DNA of 64,000 nucleotides from Plantago elongata (lineage: Eukaryota > Streptophyta > Magnoliopsida > Lamiales > Plantaginaceae). Position 1 is the first letter of the stretch. Each line of letters opens with the position of its first letter. Shown in pieces: positions 27,633 to 40,321 of this stretch. The notes beneath the pieces were generated by a model. That model saw only the letters and a list, made by a program, of their open reading frames with translations. It ran no database searches and had not been told where the DNA came from. The DNA lies in NCBI GenBank assembly GCA_036897095.1, contig JAYMSP010000073.1:1-64000 (forward strand). Reading direction: 5' to 3'. The translations under genes and the position numbers were made by a program.

Positions 27633-30435
27633 TCAGTCAATTTCCATTGCCCTCTCCTTTTCAGCATCTTTACTCGACCAAATCTTGATTGTGCGATCGT
27701 GTGAAACAGTTGCAACATACTGTCCATCTACAACAATGAAAAAAATGACCAAGTTAAGCTGACATGTCTATGATCAGGTTGGTTAAATGAATACAGAAAC
27801 TTCTTTACTGACTAGAAGTACTCCATAGAAAAGTTACATGATGCAGCATGATCTAATTACAGAGAGTAAAATAAAATTAATAATTTGCAATGGGCTGATA
27901 ATTTAGGGTATAAAACACCATTGGAAGAAAACTGGGTGATTTGGCCAAATATGTAATCTGCCACTCTAAGTGACTACGCAATATTACTTGGTTGAGAAAG
28001 AAAGAACACCAGAACGGTATGTGAAGATACAATACCAAAACACCAAATTGAAGAAGTCATTTACCTCCAACGACATCCACAGATGTAACTTTAGATTCAT
28101 GACCAGAGAGTGTCTTTACAGGCTTAAAGTCTCGGGAAGACCAGACCTGGAATGAATAATCGGCATAAGTTCCAGATAAACAAAACATGAAGCCATCAAC
28201 TAGTTCAGAAAAAAAACATAATATGTATGAAAACACCTTAGCAGTCATATCATATGATGCAGTAACCAGAAAGTATCCCTCCTGAGGTTCAAATTTGACT
28301 TGAGAAATAAGGTTAGAGTGAGCAGGGATGATGTACAAAGATTTTCTCTTCCTCAAATCCCATATCCTGCAAGTATTGTCTTCACCACCAGTAGCAAGGT
28401 GATAACCATTGGGAGAAAAACTGAGACCTAGAACCTGAACGGGGAACAATATTTAAGAATATAGACAAATCAAATCATGTGAAATTGCAAAACAATTGAA
28501 AAGGAAGATCTTACAGGTTTAACATGGCCTTCAAGAGCAAGTACACTTCTCCCAGATCTCAGATCCCATACACGAGCAAGAGAGTCTAGTCCACAAGAAG
28601 CCGCTAAGGAGCCATCAGTATGAAAAGATAATCCATATACGCTCCTGCTATGGCCTTCTTGGAGAAGCAACTCCTCACCAGTCTCCACATCCCATAATCT
28701 CCAAGTCTTGTCAAAACTGGTAGTTCCCAAGTACTTTCCCGAAGGATGAAAGGCAATACGAGCAAGACGGTCCAAATGGCCCTCAAAAGTTCTGAGGACA
28801 GTTCCATCCACATTCCAAAGTCTCGCTGTTCTGTCAGCAGATGCCGTAGCCAGTTGGTTGCATATAGGGGAGAATGCAACATCAGTCGCCCTTTCGGTAT
28901 GTCCCTTTAGAGCTGAAACCTTCCTCACTTCGGGCATGCTCCATACCTTTGCGACTCCACTTAAAGAACTAAGCAAAGACGGACAGAAGCAAAAAATTAA
29001 TTCATTGACTTTTCAAAAGGTGCTTACAGCAGAAAATAAAACTCAGCATGGAGGAATGAGACAGAAAGATACTACTATACATTATGATGGGATAATTATG
29101 AGGGTGAGGGTCTGTTTTGTTGATTTTTCTGAGCATTCAGTTAAAACGATGTAGAGAAAGAAAGGAAAAAAATCTCGTGGTGATAGACAGAGAAAAAGTG
29201 TGCACTATATTGGATATATCTATTCCCAAGATACCTAAAGAGAAGCACTCGAACTGTCACAGCCGAAAAGCTCTGCAGAGCACAATGTTTAGCAATACTC
29301 AATCTTATTCCCTCCAATTTTATACAGTATAATTTATTTATTAAATTTTTTAACACAAACTAAGGAGAACATCTATTTCGAAGCCACCCATAATAAATTA
29401 GGGGTAATATGGAAATATATGAGCAAAAACGTAGCCAAAAATATTTCCAAATAGTGAAAACTCCTACAACATCAAGTAATATATATAGAATAGAGTATCT
29501 AGTAGAAGACTAAATACATGCACAAAGAACATAAGTGAAGAGGCAAAGAGTGCTTACCAAGTAGCTAGCATTTTCCCGTCATGCGAAACTGAGCATCCTG
29601 AAAGGGGTCGATCATCACCAATCTCACTGCAATCCAGGACTAAGCCTGCTGCCTGCTTTAGAGACCAATCCACCTCTGCATCCAGATCCTCATCTGGATC
29701 ATCCCTTCTCCTCTTTGCACGATGTAGGCGCAAAGCTGACTTCGCAATAGAATATTTAGCAATCTCTCTACGAGCCTCAAATAATGCTTGTGAACCTTCT
29801 GTATAAAAGGGATACTGAATATCTTCTTCCGGTTCTTGTGGTGCCACTGCACCTGAAGCTTCTTCGTCCTCGTGAGCTTTCATCAGTGTCTCCAATTGCC
29901 CTTCAGAATCAAGTTTAGCCATTAAGGCCCTCAAACGATCACGTCTCTCCATTTCTCTTTCACCAAACAAAGTAATAGGTTCTCCAAGCCGTCTCAGCTT
30001 AGCGCGAACAGCGTTATCGTTAGTCGGAACTGCCAAAGCAGCAGCATGCCGCTTCATCATATGTTCCTGAATTGCCTTCTCTTTTCTCTCCCTAACCTGC
30101 CTGCTTTCTTCCGATACCTCATATTCTGGTCCTACCTCTTCCTCATCGGAATCCGCATCACCGTCCATATTGGTATCAGGAGCTACAGGTGGCTTAAAAA
30201 CCGGGGTACGAACAGGCAATGGAGCTAATGGTCTAGGAACCGGGAGAGGTATAGTAGGTATAGGTGCAATAGGTGGTATGATTGCGGGAGGAACCCCCGG
30301 TGGTGCAACCAAGGGTTGAGGTTGGAGTGACATTGCTTCAACAGAAGGTGTTACAGTTTGAATTTCAGAGAGTTGGTCAGAAGAAGTCTCAGTAACTGAG
30401 CTAGTGACATTATTATTGTCCTCATCTATGTCCAT
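27633..30435 (-). CDS. PRP4: U4/U6 snRNP protein PRP4 (LACHESIS-like WD40 protein)
   Basis: PRP4 is a component of the U4/U6 and U4/U6.U5 snRNPs; the Arabidopsis orthologue LACHESIS is needed for gametic cell fate. Minus-strand exons 30435-29558, 28968-28515, 28434-28237, 28146-28065 and 27727-27633 give 568 residues, close to the plant family length. After a Pro-rich N-terminus (about 40-85) and an acidic patch (DSDEEE near 96-100) comes the SFM/PRP4 motif near 138-190 (RAKLRRLGEPITLFGERE). Seven WD40 repeats follow, with readable blocks such as ASADRTARLWN, TSFDKTWRLWD, GLDSLARVWDL, GEDNTCRIWDL, ASYDMTAKVWS and VSHDRTIKIWSS. All junctions keep frame. The start ATG lies eight bases after the acceptor of a 5' UTR intron. 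Confidence 0.95.
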
Positions 30436-30443
30436 TTTTACTC

Positions 30444-31596
30444 CTGGCAAGCAATAAAACATAAAGAGCAACCATCAAAACCTAAACAACAACAAAATTC
30501 AGCATTTAACTGTAACTTACTAGAATTATTCTTGTCCTTATCAATTCATGAAACATTCAAGGTAAGCTCCTCTGATGGAATTGATCATTGCTAGATACAG
30601 TATTCTCCCCATCTAACCAATTAACATTCCTAACAAGCAACAAATCACAAACTAACCAAAAACCAGCATTTCACTGTTACTTACTCAATTCATCAAGGTA
30701 GAACTGATATGCTAGGTGTACCTTATTCTATTGACAGAACTACGTAGAAAAGAAATTCAGATGCAAGTATGTTGATTTTGGATGAAATCACGTAATTTAA
30801 ACTCCAGCTTATTCCTGCTAAATAGATAGATATTTCTCCTGAAACTCATATGCATGCAATATCTTAACTAAACAACAGCTGCAAAAATTGAAGAAAGAAA
30901 GAAATCCACAGCAAAAGCAAATAAATGAAGTCGTAGTTTAGTTAATTAGTTTTAGTCTTAGTCAGAGTGATTTCAGAAGCTAACAACTTGCTTGATTCCG
31001 TTTTCTTGTTCAATGACCTCTCCTCCATCATAAAGAAAATTCAGTACATACTTGAAAGCAACTAGATCAAGGCACAATAAAACTTCTCGACATAAGTAAC
31101 ATATGAATTCATCCACGTGTGATAGCAAGCGAACTTGGAAACATGCATAGCTCAACATCATCATAATATTCTAACACAAATAGAAGTGTGAATATGCATA
31201 GCCCTCAACCAAAGTTTAGGCACTGAGTATACAAACTACTCTAGCACAAAATCTCTCAACTGGAGGAGATAAAGTCCAAATAATTACCTAAAACATGGCA
31301 ATGAGCTGAAGAATCATCATAAATACTTATACTACAAGAACAAAACTCCATGCCAAATCTTAGAGGCAGAGGAAGATGATTAATTCATTCAAGCACTTTG
31401 TCAAACACCTTGTGTGCACACATCGTGAACCAAGTCATTGATTATTCATACTCCCTACCTCCATCAAATCAAAATGCGAGCTCACACATAGTCTAATAAA
31501 GTAATACAATCACATCATGCTCGATTCCACCATAAAAACCGAAGAGATTCGAGAGATTGAAATTGAAAAGAAGAGTAGGGTTGAGGAACTTCATAC
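30444..31596 (-). other. 5' UTR intron of the PRP4 gene
   Basis: On the minus strand the donor reads CTCAAG|GTATGA at 31596 and the acceptor reads TTGCCAG|GAGTAAAA at 30444, just before the PRP4 ATG. The non-coding first exon would run from roughly 31720 to 31597. This explains the otherwise empty 1.15 kb. Long 5' UTR introns often raise expression of plant housekeeping genes. Confidence 0.65.
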
Positions 31597-31720
31597 CTTG
31601 AGAAGGAAGAGAATAGAAGAGGTAGATAAGATGAGAGAGGAATAGATGCGCTCTGAGCTGAGCTGAGGTGCTGTGGCGGATAGGCTGACCGGAGTTGAGT
31701 GGCGGTCCGAGGTGGTCTGT

Positions 31721-32472
31721 GGCGGAGGCTGGACGTTTTCTTCAGTCTCGTTCTTTTCCTTTCATTTTTCTAATTTCCAATTGAAAACTACAACTAACTC
31801 AATGGGTAGGCCCAAATTTTAGAACATCAAATTGGGCTTTTACCTTCTCTAATTTATCGTCCATTTGAATCCTGAAAGTAAAAACGGTAAATATAAAGTG
31901 AAACATATACACACTAAATGCACATTCGCATTTTAATATACAATGTTTTGTAGTATTAGTTATTTTTTAAATATTATTTTACAAGGTCTTTGGCACCAAT
32001 TTTTCCAAAATAAAACATAATTTACATTAGAATTCAATGCTCCTTTCTATTTTTTTTATAAATTTTGTTGACAGGTATTCTTTAATTATTTACGTGTTTT
32101 GGCCACGTTTAAGCATACAAACATAAAATATAATAAAGTTTGCATAGTAATCTAACAAGATGTTGAATCACTAGTTCAAATTATTTAAAGGAATGAAAAT
32201 CTTTTATTTTCGACACTTAAAATTGTAGTAATCAATCTTTAAATATTTTTATTTGTACCGTTAAATATATATATTTATATTTTATATTTTATCAATTTTA
32301 ATTCTCCCAAAACTGGTTAACCATGGGCTCCTCCATTCAACTGGATCCAAAGGGGGAGATCTAGTTGGATCTGGATCAGATCCTCGATCCATTTTGCTGA
32401 AGTAGTTACTTATTTGAGCCCAACAACATCGAGCAAGAGAAACGAAACCAGTCAACTGAGCTAGAGAGAAAA
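31721..32472. other. Divergent promoter region, PRP4/DUF971
   Basis: About 750 bp separate the inferred PRP4 first exon (-) from the DUF971 start codon (+). It is AT-rich and probably contains both promoters. No gene is seen. Confidence 0.5.
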
Positions 32473-33781
32473 ATGAAGAAGATGATGAGTGAATATATGA
32501 TTCGAAGCATACAGACGGTTGCTGATTGCCCTAGGCTCACCAAATTCTCTCTTCTTCCCCCTAAAACTGTAATCTTCTATGAACTCTATGCTCAATTTAT
32601 TCTGTAATATTTTGTTTCCAGATGCTCATATGATATCCATTCGTTTTGCATTTACTTATTTCTTCCGTACTAAGTTTTGATCATTTTTATGAGGATTTAC
32701 GCTTACCTGAATGTTGATTTCCTAACCTTCATTGTTAGTGTTTGATTGATTTGTCGAGAATGTCTGCTTACCTGAATTAATTGCTCGTTTTCGCGAGCAG
32801 GAGAAACTGTTGTATTTTCTCATTTTTCGGGCGCACTTATAAACTGTTTTGCGGATTTATTTCAGGTGGAGGTGAAATTTGATGATGGCAATGTTTATAG
32901 TTTGTCCGCGGAGTATCTCCGAGTGTATAGCCCTGCAGTTGATAGTAAGATTAGGTCGATTCAAGGTGAAAAGGTAATTAATTAGATTATCACTGCATAG
33001 CTTTCTTTTGCATTCTGCTAAGTTTGAAATGTTCAAATTCTGCTGATAAGCAAGATGGTTTAGGAGTACCGGATATCTGGTGGCTGCACTAGCCTCATAC
33101 TGATGTCTTTGTAAATGATCGGAAATATTTTGAGCCTATATTAGGTTATTTTTCCACTGCTTTCATCTGCATTCTGCTATAAATAGCATATGTTGAAGTT
33201 TTGCTTAAGAAATTAAGGTTGTTCAAATTCACGCACTAGCCTCATACTGTGTCTTTGTAAATTATTAAGAATAACTTGAGTCTGCGTAAGTCTATAGCAC
33301 TGAACTGCACTGCTTTTGTATGGATTCTACTAATCCCATAGATAGTAAAGTTTTGCTGATGAAAATAACTTTCTCTGAATTCATTGTGGCTGCTCATTTT
33401 GAGAAGCAGTAGTCTTATATTGTATTGATGTCTTTTTGAATGATCAAGAATAACCCGGGTCTATATTAGGTTATCTCTGGGAGGCGTCATGTTGGAATCA
33501 TGTCCGCGGAGCCTGTCGGAAACTATGGAGTGAGGTTACTATAATTACATGAGTCCCCCACAAGTATGTTGAGTTACTAAGTTCTCGTGTGTAGTGATTT
33601 TATTGATGACTGGAATCTTTTTGTATTATGTAGATTGCTTTTTGATGACTTACATAAGACGGGAATCTTTACATGGGAGTACTTTTATCATTTGGGTAGC
33701 AATAAGTTCACTCTCATGAGAAACTACATTAATACTCTGAAGAAATATGGGCTAAGCCGTGATCCCACAAGGAAGAGATGA
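32473..33781 (+). CDS. DUF971 / GBBH-like N-terminal domain protein
   Basis: Four short exons, 32473-32568, 32866-32973, 33470-33534 and 33634-33781 (TGA), give 138 residues in continuous frame. After an N-terminal leader of about 32 residues (MKKMMSEYMIRSIQTVAD, possibly a targeting peptide) the DUF971 domain begins VEVKFDDGNVYSLSAEYLRV. It continues through GRRHVGIMSAEPVGNYGVRL and LLFDDLHKTGIFTWEYFYHL to a basic C-terminus. This fold is the N-terminal domain of gamma-butyrobetaine hydroxylases and also occurs alone in bacteria and plants, in some cases linked to Fe-S or mitochondrial functions. The stand-alone plant protein's function is not known to me. Intron 2 contains diverged repeats that duplicate the exon 3 acceptor sequence. 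Confidence 0.88.
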
Positions 33782-35262
33782 TGTGGCCTCGTAGAAGTAG
33801 ATAAGGCGCTGCAGGTTTACTTGACATGCACATGTTCATATGGTAAGTGCACACTGCCTCTGAGTTATGCATCTATACCTAGACAGGTCACTGGATTTGA
33901 TTATGATCATCAATGGTAGCACCGAAATTGTTCAAGTGGCACGGATACACATCATATGGAAGAAATAAAGAAAATAAAAATTGATGAGTTTGTTTTCATA
34001 AAATGGTTATTCATTCCTGCTAAAAGTGTCGCATGATTCATACAACTGATCATCTCAATACCTGTAATTAGCATAGAAAGAATTGGATCAGCCTGATCAC
34101 ACAGCACAAAGGGTAATGCTGGATATTTCTGCTCAAATGTTGGTATCATACTGTGCTTCCTGTACCGCTACATTGAAAGGTTCTATTCTTCGTAGGGGAA
34201 ATATTTGTATTATGGTATATACATTGCTGTATAATTTTCTCGCTCTAGTCAGTTATTGTTCTTCTTGCTCAGTTCTAGTGATGCCATGTACTACTGAGAC
34301 CCTTCTTGCCCATTAGAATCCAGAACTTGGAAAGTGACACTAAAGATTTTTTTTTTCTTTGATCAGATAGAGTAATATATATTTGAATACATAACTTACC
34401 AAGAGTTGTATAAAACATTTAAAATTTAAATTGTCTACTTATTTAGTGATTTAGTCAATGACTGGGTTTGGTAATTAATGAACGCAATTTACCTAACCTC
34501 TACAGTCTAAACAGGTCAGTTTTCACTCATCCATTTACAAACAAACTTGTGCTTAAAGTTGACTTCTTGGTGTAATAGTATATAATGATGAAAATAAATG
34601 GAGCAAGGGTATGAAAAGAAATTACTATTATCCATCAGTATGAAAAGTTCTTTGTCAAAGATTCAATAATTCTATCTACTACTAGTACATTGTAATTCTG
34701 TACCACCAATTTAACCGGCGAGCTAAGCCTAAGAAGGCTAAAGTAGAAAAAGAAAAGGCAATTGTATAGCTTGGAGGCTGGAGCACCTTCAAATAAATGC
34801 AAACAAATAACAGGTAGAACTTAAATCGAGATAACTTAACTCGAGTTGAATTTTTAATACACAAAAATTCAATTCATATCGAGTTGTCTCAATTAAATTT
34901 CTAATCCAAACATTTCCACGTTGCATTTGAGCTTTCAATCAAGTCAACCCAAAAACATATCATCCATCTTCCTACTCTTCTGTCAGCTAGCTCGTACCAT
35001 TTTTCTTCAACCAGTATCGGTCGCAAATCCTTGCTCGCTCATCCCCATTTGCTCCGCTGGATTACAAACATTGTTCACAATATAATAATACTACTCACAA
35101 GTCACATCCTCAACAGTCCAATATTTCTCCACGATCAATATAAAACAACAGTTATGAGATGACCAGAGAGAAAGTTAAACACTTTGACTTTGGCAAGATG
35201 TTCAGTTTGATCCGATCTTCTTAGCAAACAAAACCCCATTTTCATATTCCTGCTATGTAACT
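33782..35262. other. Intergenic, DUF971 to serine galactosyltransferase
   Basis: DUF971 3' UTR, AT-rich spacer and the promoter of the galactosyltransferase gene. A CAATATAAAA sequence at 35137-35146, about 120 bp before its ATG, is a plausible TATA box. No further gene. Confidence 0.55.
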
Positions 35263-38200
35263 ATGGCAATGCCAAAGATTCTACCTTTACTGCTGCTGCT
35301 GGTGAGTTGCTTGTGGGTTGAGGTATCGGGCCAAAATGGGTATAGGATGCACACGCTGTTCTCGGTGGAGTGTCAGAATTACTTCGATTGGCAGACTGTG
35401 GGCCTTATGCAAAGCTACCGGAAAGCCGGGCAGCCCGGCCCGATTACGCGGCTGCTGAGCTGTACGGATGAGGAGAAGAAGAGTTACAAGGGTATGGACT
35501 TGGCGCCTACATTTGAGGTTCCTTCAATGAGCAAGCATCCCAAGACTGGTGATTGGTGAGTCACAGTATTTGCCTACTTTTACTTGAGGAGTCCATGGAA
35601 CTTCCATTTCGGTTTTGTTTGTATGTATATATGGATGCATTTTTATGTGATACTGGCTAATTTATCTAGAGATGAGATATGTTGTCAGGAAAATAATCAA
35701 TGTTATTAATCAAAACGTTGATTGGGTTAAGAAACCTATAAGCTGAGAGGACGAAAGGAATAAGGCTTTTCATGTGTAAATGTATTGGTTCAGTTACCTG
35801 TTTACTGATATTTTGTACCTTTTTAAGATGTAAATACCTACACGGTCTCGCGTAGTGTGATGTGAAGCTACTTTGTTTGAGTATGGATTCTTTGGTGTTG
35901 TAGATTCTTTTCCGCATCTGTTAAAAGTATAGTTTCATTGTCATTACGTTTGCTGCAGGTATCCAGCAATTAATAAACCAGCTGGGGTTGTGCATTGGCT
36001 TAAACACAGCAAAGAAGCTGAAAATGTTGATTGGGTTGTTATACTAGATGCAGATATGATTATCCGTGGTCCAATTGTACCATGGGAGCTTGGAGCAGAG
36101 AAAGGCAGACCTGTTGCTGCATATTATGGGTAACTGAGAATCTTCTGTCTCGGAGTAGATGTTCATTGATTAACGATCTATGTGAGATGTAGGAGCTAAT
36201 GATTTGATGTTTTGATAAGTTTTGTTCAAAATGGCTAAATATAACCCCATTGTGCACCTTAGTATTCTAGTGCTTGTAACTTTGTCAAAGGATGAGTTTC
36301 AGTTTCTTAACGATGAATGATGATTAGAGATTCTTTGCACATTTTGAAAGAGAGTTGGTTTCTGAGGCAGGTACTTGGTGGGATGTGACAACGAGCTAGC
36401 TAAATTTCACACAAAGCATCCTGAACTATGTGACAAGGTTGGTGGGCTATTAGCCATGCATATAGATGATCTTCGAGCTTTAGCACCCATGTGGCTATCA
36501 AAAACTGAGGAAGTACGGGAAGACAGGGCTCACTGGGAGACTAAATATACTGGTGACATTTATGGAACAGGGTGGATCAGCGAAATGTACGGTTACTCAT
36601 TTGGTGCTGCCGAGGTAAATTTTAAATTTATTTATTTCAATTTTGCACTTTTACGACTACAATATCTCTTCCAAAGTTTTGGAACTTAGCTGCTCCATAA
36701 ATCTCTTAGCTAGATTACGATGTGCTATATCCTTCTCCTGATAAATCTTTATCATATGCTTGATCCGTGGCTTTCTTTTCTCAGGTTGGACTCCGTCACA
36801 AGATAAACGACAACTTGATGATTTATCCAGGCTATATTCCTAGAGAGGGTATTGAGCCCATTCTTATGCACTACGGGTTGACTTTTAAGGTTGGAAATTG
36901 GTCATTCAGTAAATTAGAACATCATGAAGATGGCATTGTGTACGATTGCGAGCGCCTATTCCCTGAACCTCCGTATCCTAAAGAGGTAACAGTGAAAGGG
37001 TTATCCGTGTTCAAGAGTACGCTCTATTGAGGCTTTATCTGCATTTAGAAGTACTTGTGCATATAGAGAAGTAATTTATAGTATTACAGCTGCATATACT
37101 TTGTAAGTGATAAAGTGATATAACGAATCAGTAATTATAATTACTTGTTACTTCTCTTGCAGGTTACAGCATTGGAAGCAGATCCAAACAAAAGAAGGGG
37201 ACTATATCTAAGTATAGAATGTATGAACACCCTGAATGAAGGTTTATTATTACAGCATGCTGCACAAGGTTGCCCCAAGCCCAAGAAGTCGAAATACTTG
37301 AGTTTCTTGAAGAGCAAAACTTTTGCAGAGCTCACTCAGCCAAAAAAACCGACTCCACAAACCCTTCAAATGATGGAAGTTGATGTGCAAAAAACAGACA
37401 TTGATAATACGCTAAAGTCATATCCAAAGATACATACTGTCTTCTCAACAGAATGTTCAACGTACTTTGATTGGCAGACTGTGGGGCTTGTCCACAGTTT
37501 CCACCTCAGTGGTCAGCCTGGGAACATCACTAGGCTTCTAAGTTGTACAGACGAGGACTTGAAGCAATACAAGGGACATGATCTAGCCCCTACACACTAT
37601 GTCCCGTCCATGAGTCGACATCCACTGACAGGAGACTGGTACGGTCTCTATTTCTCTTCCCAAATGTTACAGGTTCCACACATTATACTAATAATTTTTA
37701 AGCTATAAATTAAGTAGAGATGATATAATTGAAAATGCCTACTTTACATGCAATCTCTTTGTGACTGGTTTAGAAGTTATGACATGTTTTGGAAGAATTA
37801 GTGCTTGTATTGCTTCTGATGCTGCATAATGGATATTTATTCTCTCAGTTCTTTTAGTTTACAATGATATGTAATAGTATAAGTTTGGGTCTTGCTTGTC
37901 CTCTTTTAGGTATCCAGCAATTAATAAACCGGCAGCTGTCTTGCATTGGATAAACCATGTAGAAGTCGACGCAGAGTACATAGTAATTCTTGATGCTGAC
38001 ATGGTAATGAGAGGGCCAATTACTCCATGGGAGTTCAATGCGTCTCGAGGACACCCTGTTTCGACTCCTTATGAGTAATGTGTTCAACCCTCTGAGCAAT
38101 TTAAATGTTTGAATCATGGATAAAACTTTCATCTTTTTTAAATTTGTATTTGTTGAGTATTAGTCATTTCAAATACTGTTCTGTAAAATAATGGAACTGG

Positions 38201-39365
38201 GATCTAGAATCCTAATCCATGGTTTCAATGTGTTCATAAAATCCTTATCATCAAGATGAAAATATTTTGCTGGAAGTGTATTGAGTTTTCATATGCATGC
38301 TGTTTCAGCTATCTTATTGGCTGTGACAACGAGCTTGCACGGTTGCATACCAGTCACCCTGAAGCTTGCAACAAGGTCGGAGGTGTGATCATAATGCATA
38401 TAAGCGACCTTAGGAAATTTGCTTTGCTTTGGCTGCATAAAACTGAGGAAGTCCGAGCTGATATGGCTCATTGGTCCAAAAACTTCACGGGAGACATTTA
38501 CGGAAGTGGTTGGATCAGCGAGATGTATGGCTATTCCTTTGGAGCGGCAGAGGTAAGCTGGTTTCTTTAATATTTGTGCTGTTTGGAGACGAAATTGAAA
38601 GATTAAGGAACCACTTTCTCATGATGTCTCATAGCTTCTTATTCATGCTTTTCCTTGCAGTTGAATTTGCAACATGTCATAAGCAATGAGATCTTGATAT
38701 ATCCAGGTTATGTTCCACCACCTGGTATCAAATACAGAGTATTCCATTATGGTTTAGAATTCAGAGTTGGTGACTGGAGCTTTGATAAAGCTAACTGGAG
38801 AGACACAGATATTGTTAACAAGTGTTGGGCCAAGTTTCCGGACCCTCCTGATCCATCAACTCTTGATCAGTCTGATAATGATTCGTATCAGCGTGACTTA
38901 CTAAGCATAGAGTGCATAAGAACTGTGAACGAAGCTCTACGCCTTCACCACGAGAAGAAAAAGTGCCCTGATCCCACTCCAGTTTCAGGCAAATTCCAGG
39001 AAAATGACAATATTGATGCTTCTAGTCATGATCAAGAAGTGGATAATGAATCAATCGCTTTAAAGGAATCTGGAGAAGTTGATAAAATCGACGATAAACC
39101 AGACGTGAAGAATGAATCTCAAGGACTATCACCACCAGCCATGGCTGACCAAGCATTCATTTCTATGAAGTTTTGGATCATTGGCCTTTGGGCTGTCGCT
39201 ATCTTTGGTTTTATGGCATTGATGTCGATGATGATCTCGAAGCACAAAGGGCAGAGAAAAAGAGGTAGAAGTTTTAAGACCAAGAGAAGAGCCAGTAAAA
39301 CAGGAATCTGGGATGTGAATGGACACGGTACGGACAGGCATCTTCGTGTTACCGAAACACCATGA
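35263..39365 (+). CDS. SERGT1: Peptidyl serine alpha-galactosyltransferase (SERGT1-like)
   Basis: This enzyme adds a single alpha-galactose to serine in extensin-type Ser-Pro repeats, acting in the ER or early Golgi. Exons 35263-35555, 35959-36129, 36371-36614, 36785-36985, 37163-37638, 37910-38074, 38309-38552 and 38661-39365 (TGA) give 832 residues; the Arabidopsis protein is, from memory, slightly shorter. A signal peptide (ILPLLLLLVSCLWVEVSG) precedes two tandem homologous catalytic domains. Each has FDWQTVGL, an ILDADM metal-binding motif (DAD at about 128-130 and 490-492), CDNELA and GWISEMYGYSFGAAE. An acidic linker leads to a C-terminal membrane span near 769-791 (FWIIGLWAVAIFGFMALMSM) and a basic tail, so the protein is type I with its catalytic part in the lumen. 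Exon borders repeat between the two domains. Confidence 0.93.
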
Positions 39366-39700
39366 TAACATAACCAATGGTTGAGCTTGTCATATATCTA
39401 TGTGCCTAACAGAAGAGATCGTAGCTACGAAAAATCATCGTGCAGCAGCTAGTCGATTACATTTGGAGAAGAAAAAAATTATCAGCGGTGTAAAAGTACT
39501 GTATTGTTGCTGCTATTTTACAAATCATAGGTGATCGTGACCTAGTTATAGCTATACCTGTATGCAGAAGTTCCTTTTGTAATCTCCAGGCTCTTGTTGT
39601 ATCACATTAGATTGAATCACACTAAATTCTTAAGGTCTCTCGAGAGACTAGCATTATGGGATACATACGGAATGGCAGTATAAGTATATAACATCAATTT
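39366..39700. other. 3' UTR of the galactosyltransferase gene
   Basis: Sequence from the stop codon to the start of the duplicated FRS tail. I see no gene; most of it is probably 3' UTR. Confidence 0.5.
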
Positions 39701-40210
39701 CAAAAGTTGATCAGATATCAGAGGCCTCTGTTCAGCCATATAAGTTGCAATGATCAAGCAAGTCTACAACAAGAACCAATTAAACAGACCAAGAGTGCAC
39801 TTGAAGCACGCGCATCTCTGATCCAGCGTTCGGTATAAATCGATGAGGAACAATCTTTAATTTTCTGTAATCAAGCACTTTCAGTGCATGGATACACAAA
39901 ATCCCCGAAGATTCAAACTTCATACAGTTGCAGGCAATCAAATCATTAGGTCAAAAGTTGATTATATCAGAGGCTTCCGTTCGGCCATATAAGTTGCAAC
40001 GATCAACCAAGTCTACAACAACAACCAATTTAAGTATTTAACTGATCAAAGAGTGCACTTCTCACGCACGCTCATCTCTGGTCCCAAGCTTCAATACATA
40101 TTGACTAGGAACAATCTTAATGTTCCTGTAATCGAGCACTTTCAGTGTATGGCTACACAAAATCCCTGCAGATTCAAACATCATACAGTTGCAGGCAACC
40201 AATAATTGAG
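39701..40210 (-). pseudogene. Two extra tandem copies of the FRS gene 3' end
   Basis: Two units of about 255 bp lie head-to-tail directly downstream of the FRS gene and match its last 45 or so codons plus 3' UTR. The landmark GAGTGCACTT is at 40311 (gene), 40051 (copy 2) and, as GAGTGCAC, at 39793 (copy 1). On the minus strand copy 2 reads ACNCMMFESAGILCSH through VLDYRNIKIVPSQYVLK to a TGA at 40064-40062, aligned with the real stop. Copy 1 reads ACNCMKFESSGILCIH and VLDYRKLKIVP, then needs a one-base shift to reach ERWIRDARA. Neither has its own start codon or the upstream domains. They are partial duplicates or possible alternative tail sequence. Confidence 0.85.
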
Positions 40211-40321
40211 TCAAAAGTTGACCGTATCACAAAGGCTTCCATTCGGCCATATCAGTTGACAGTTGCAACGATCAAACAAGTCTACAACAAGAACCAATTT
40301 AACTGATCAAGAGTGCACTTC

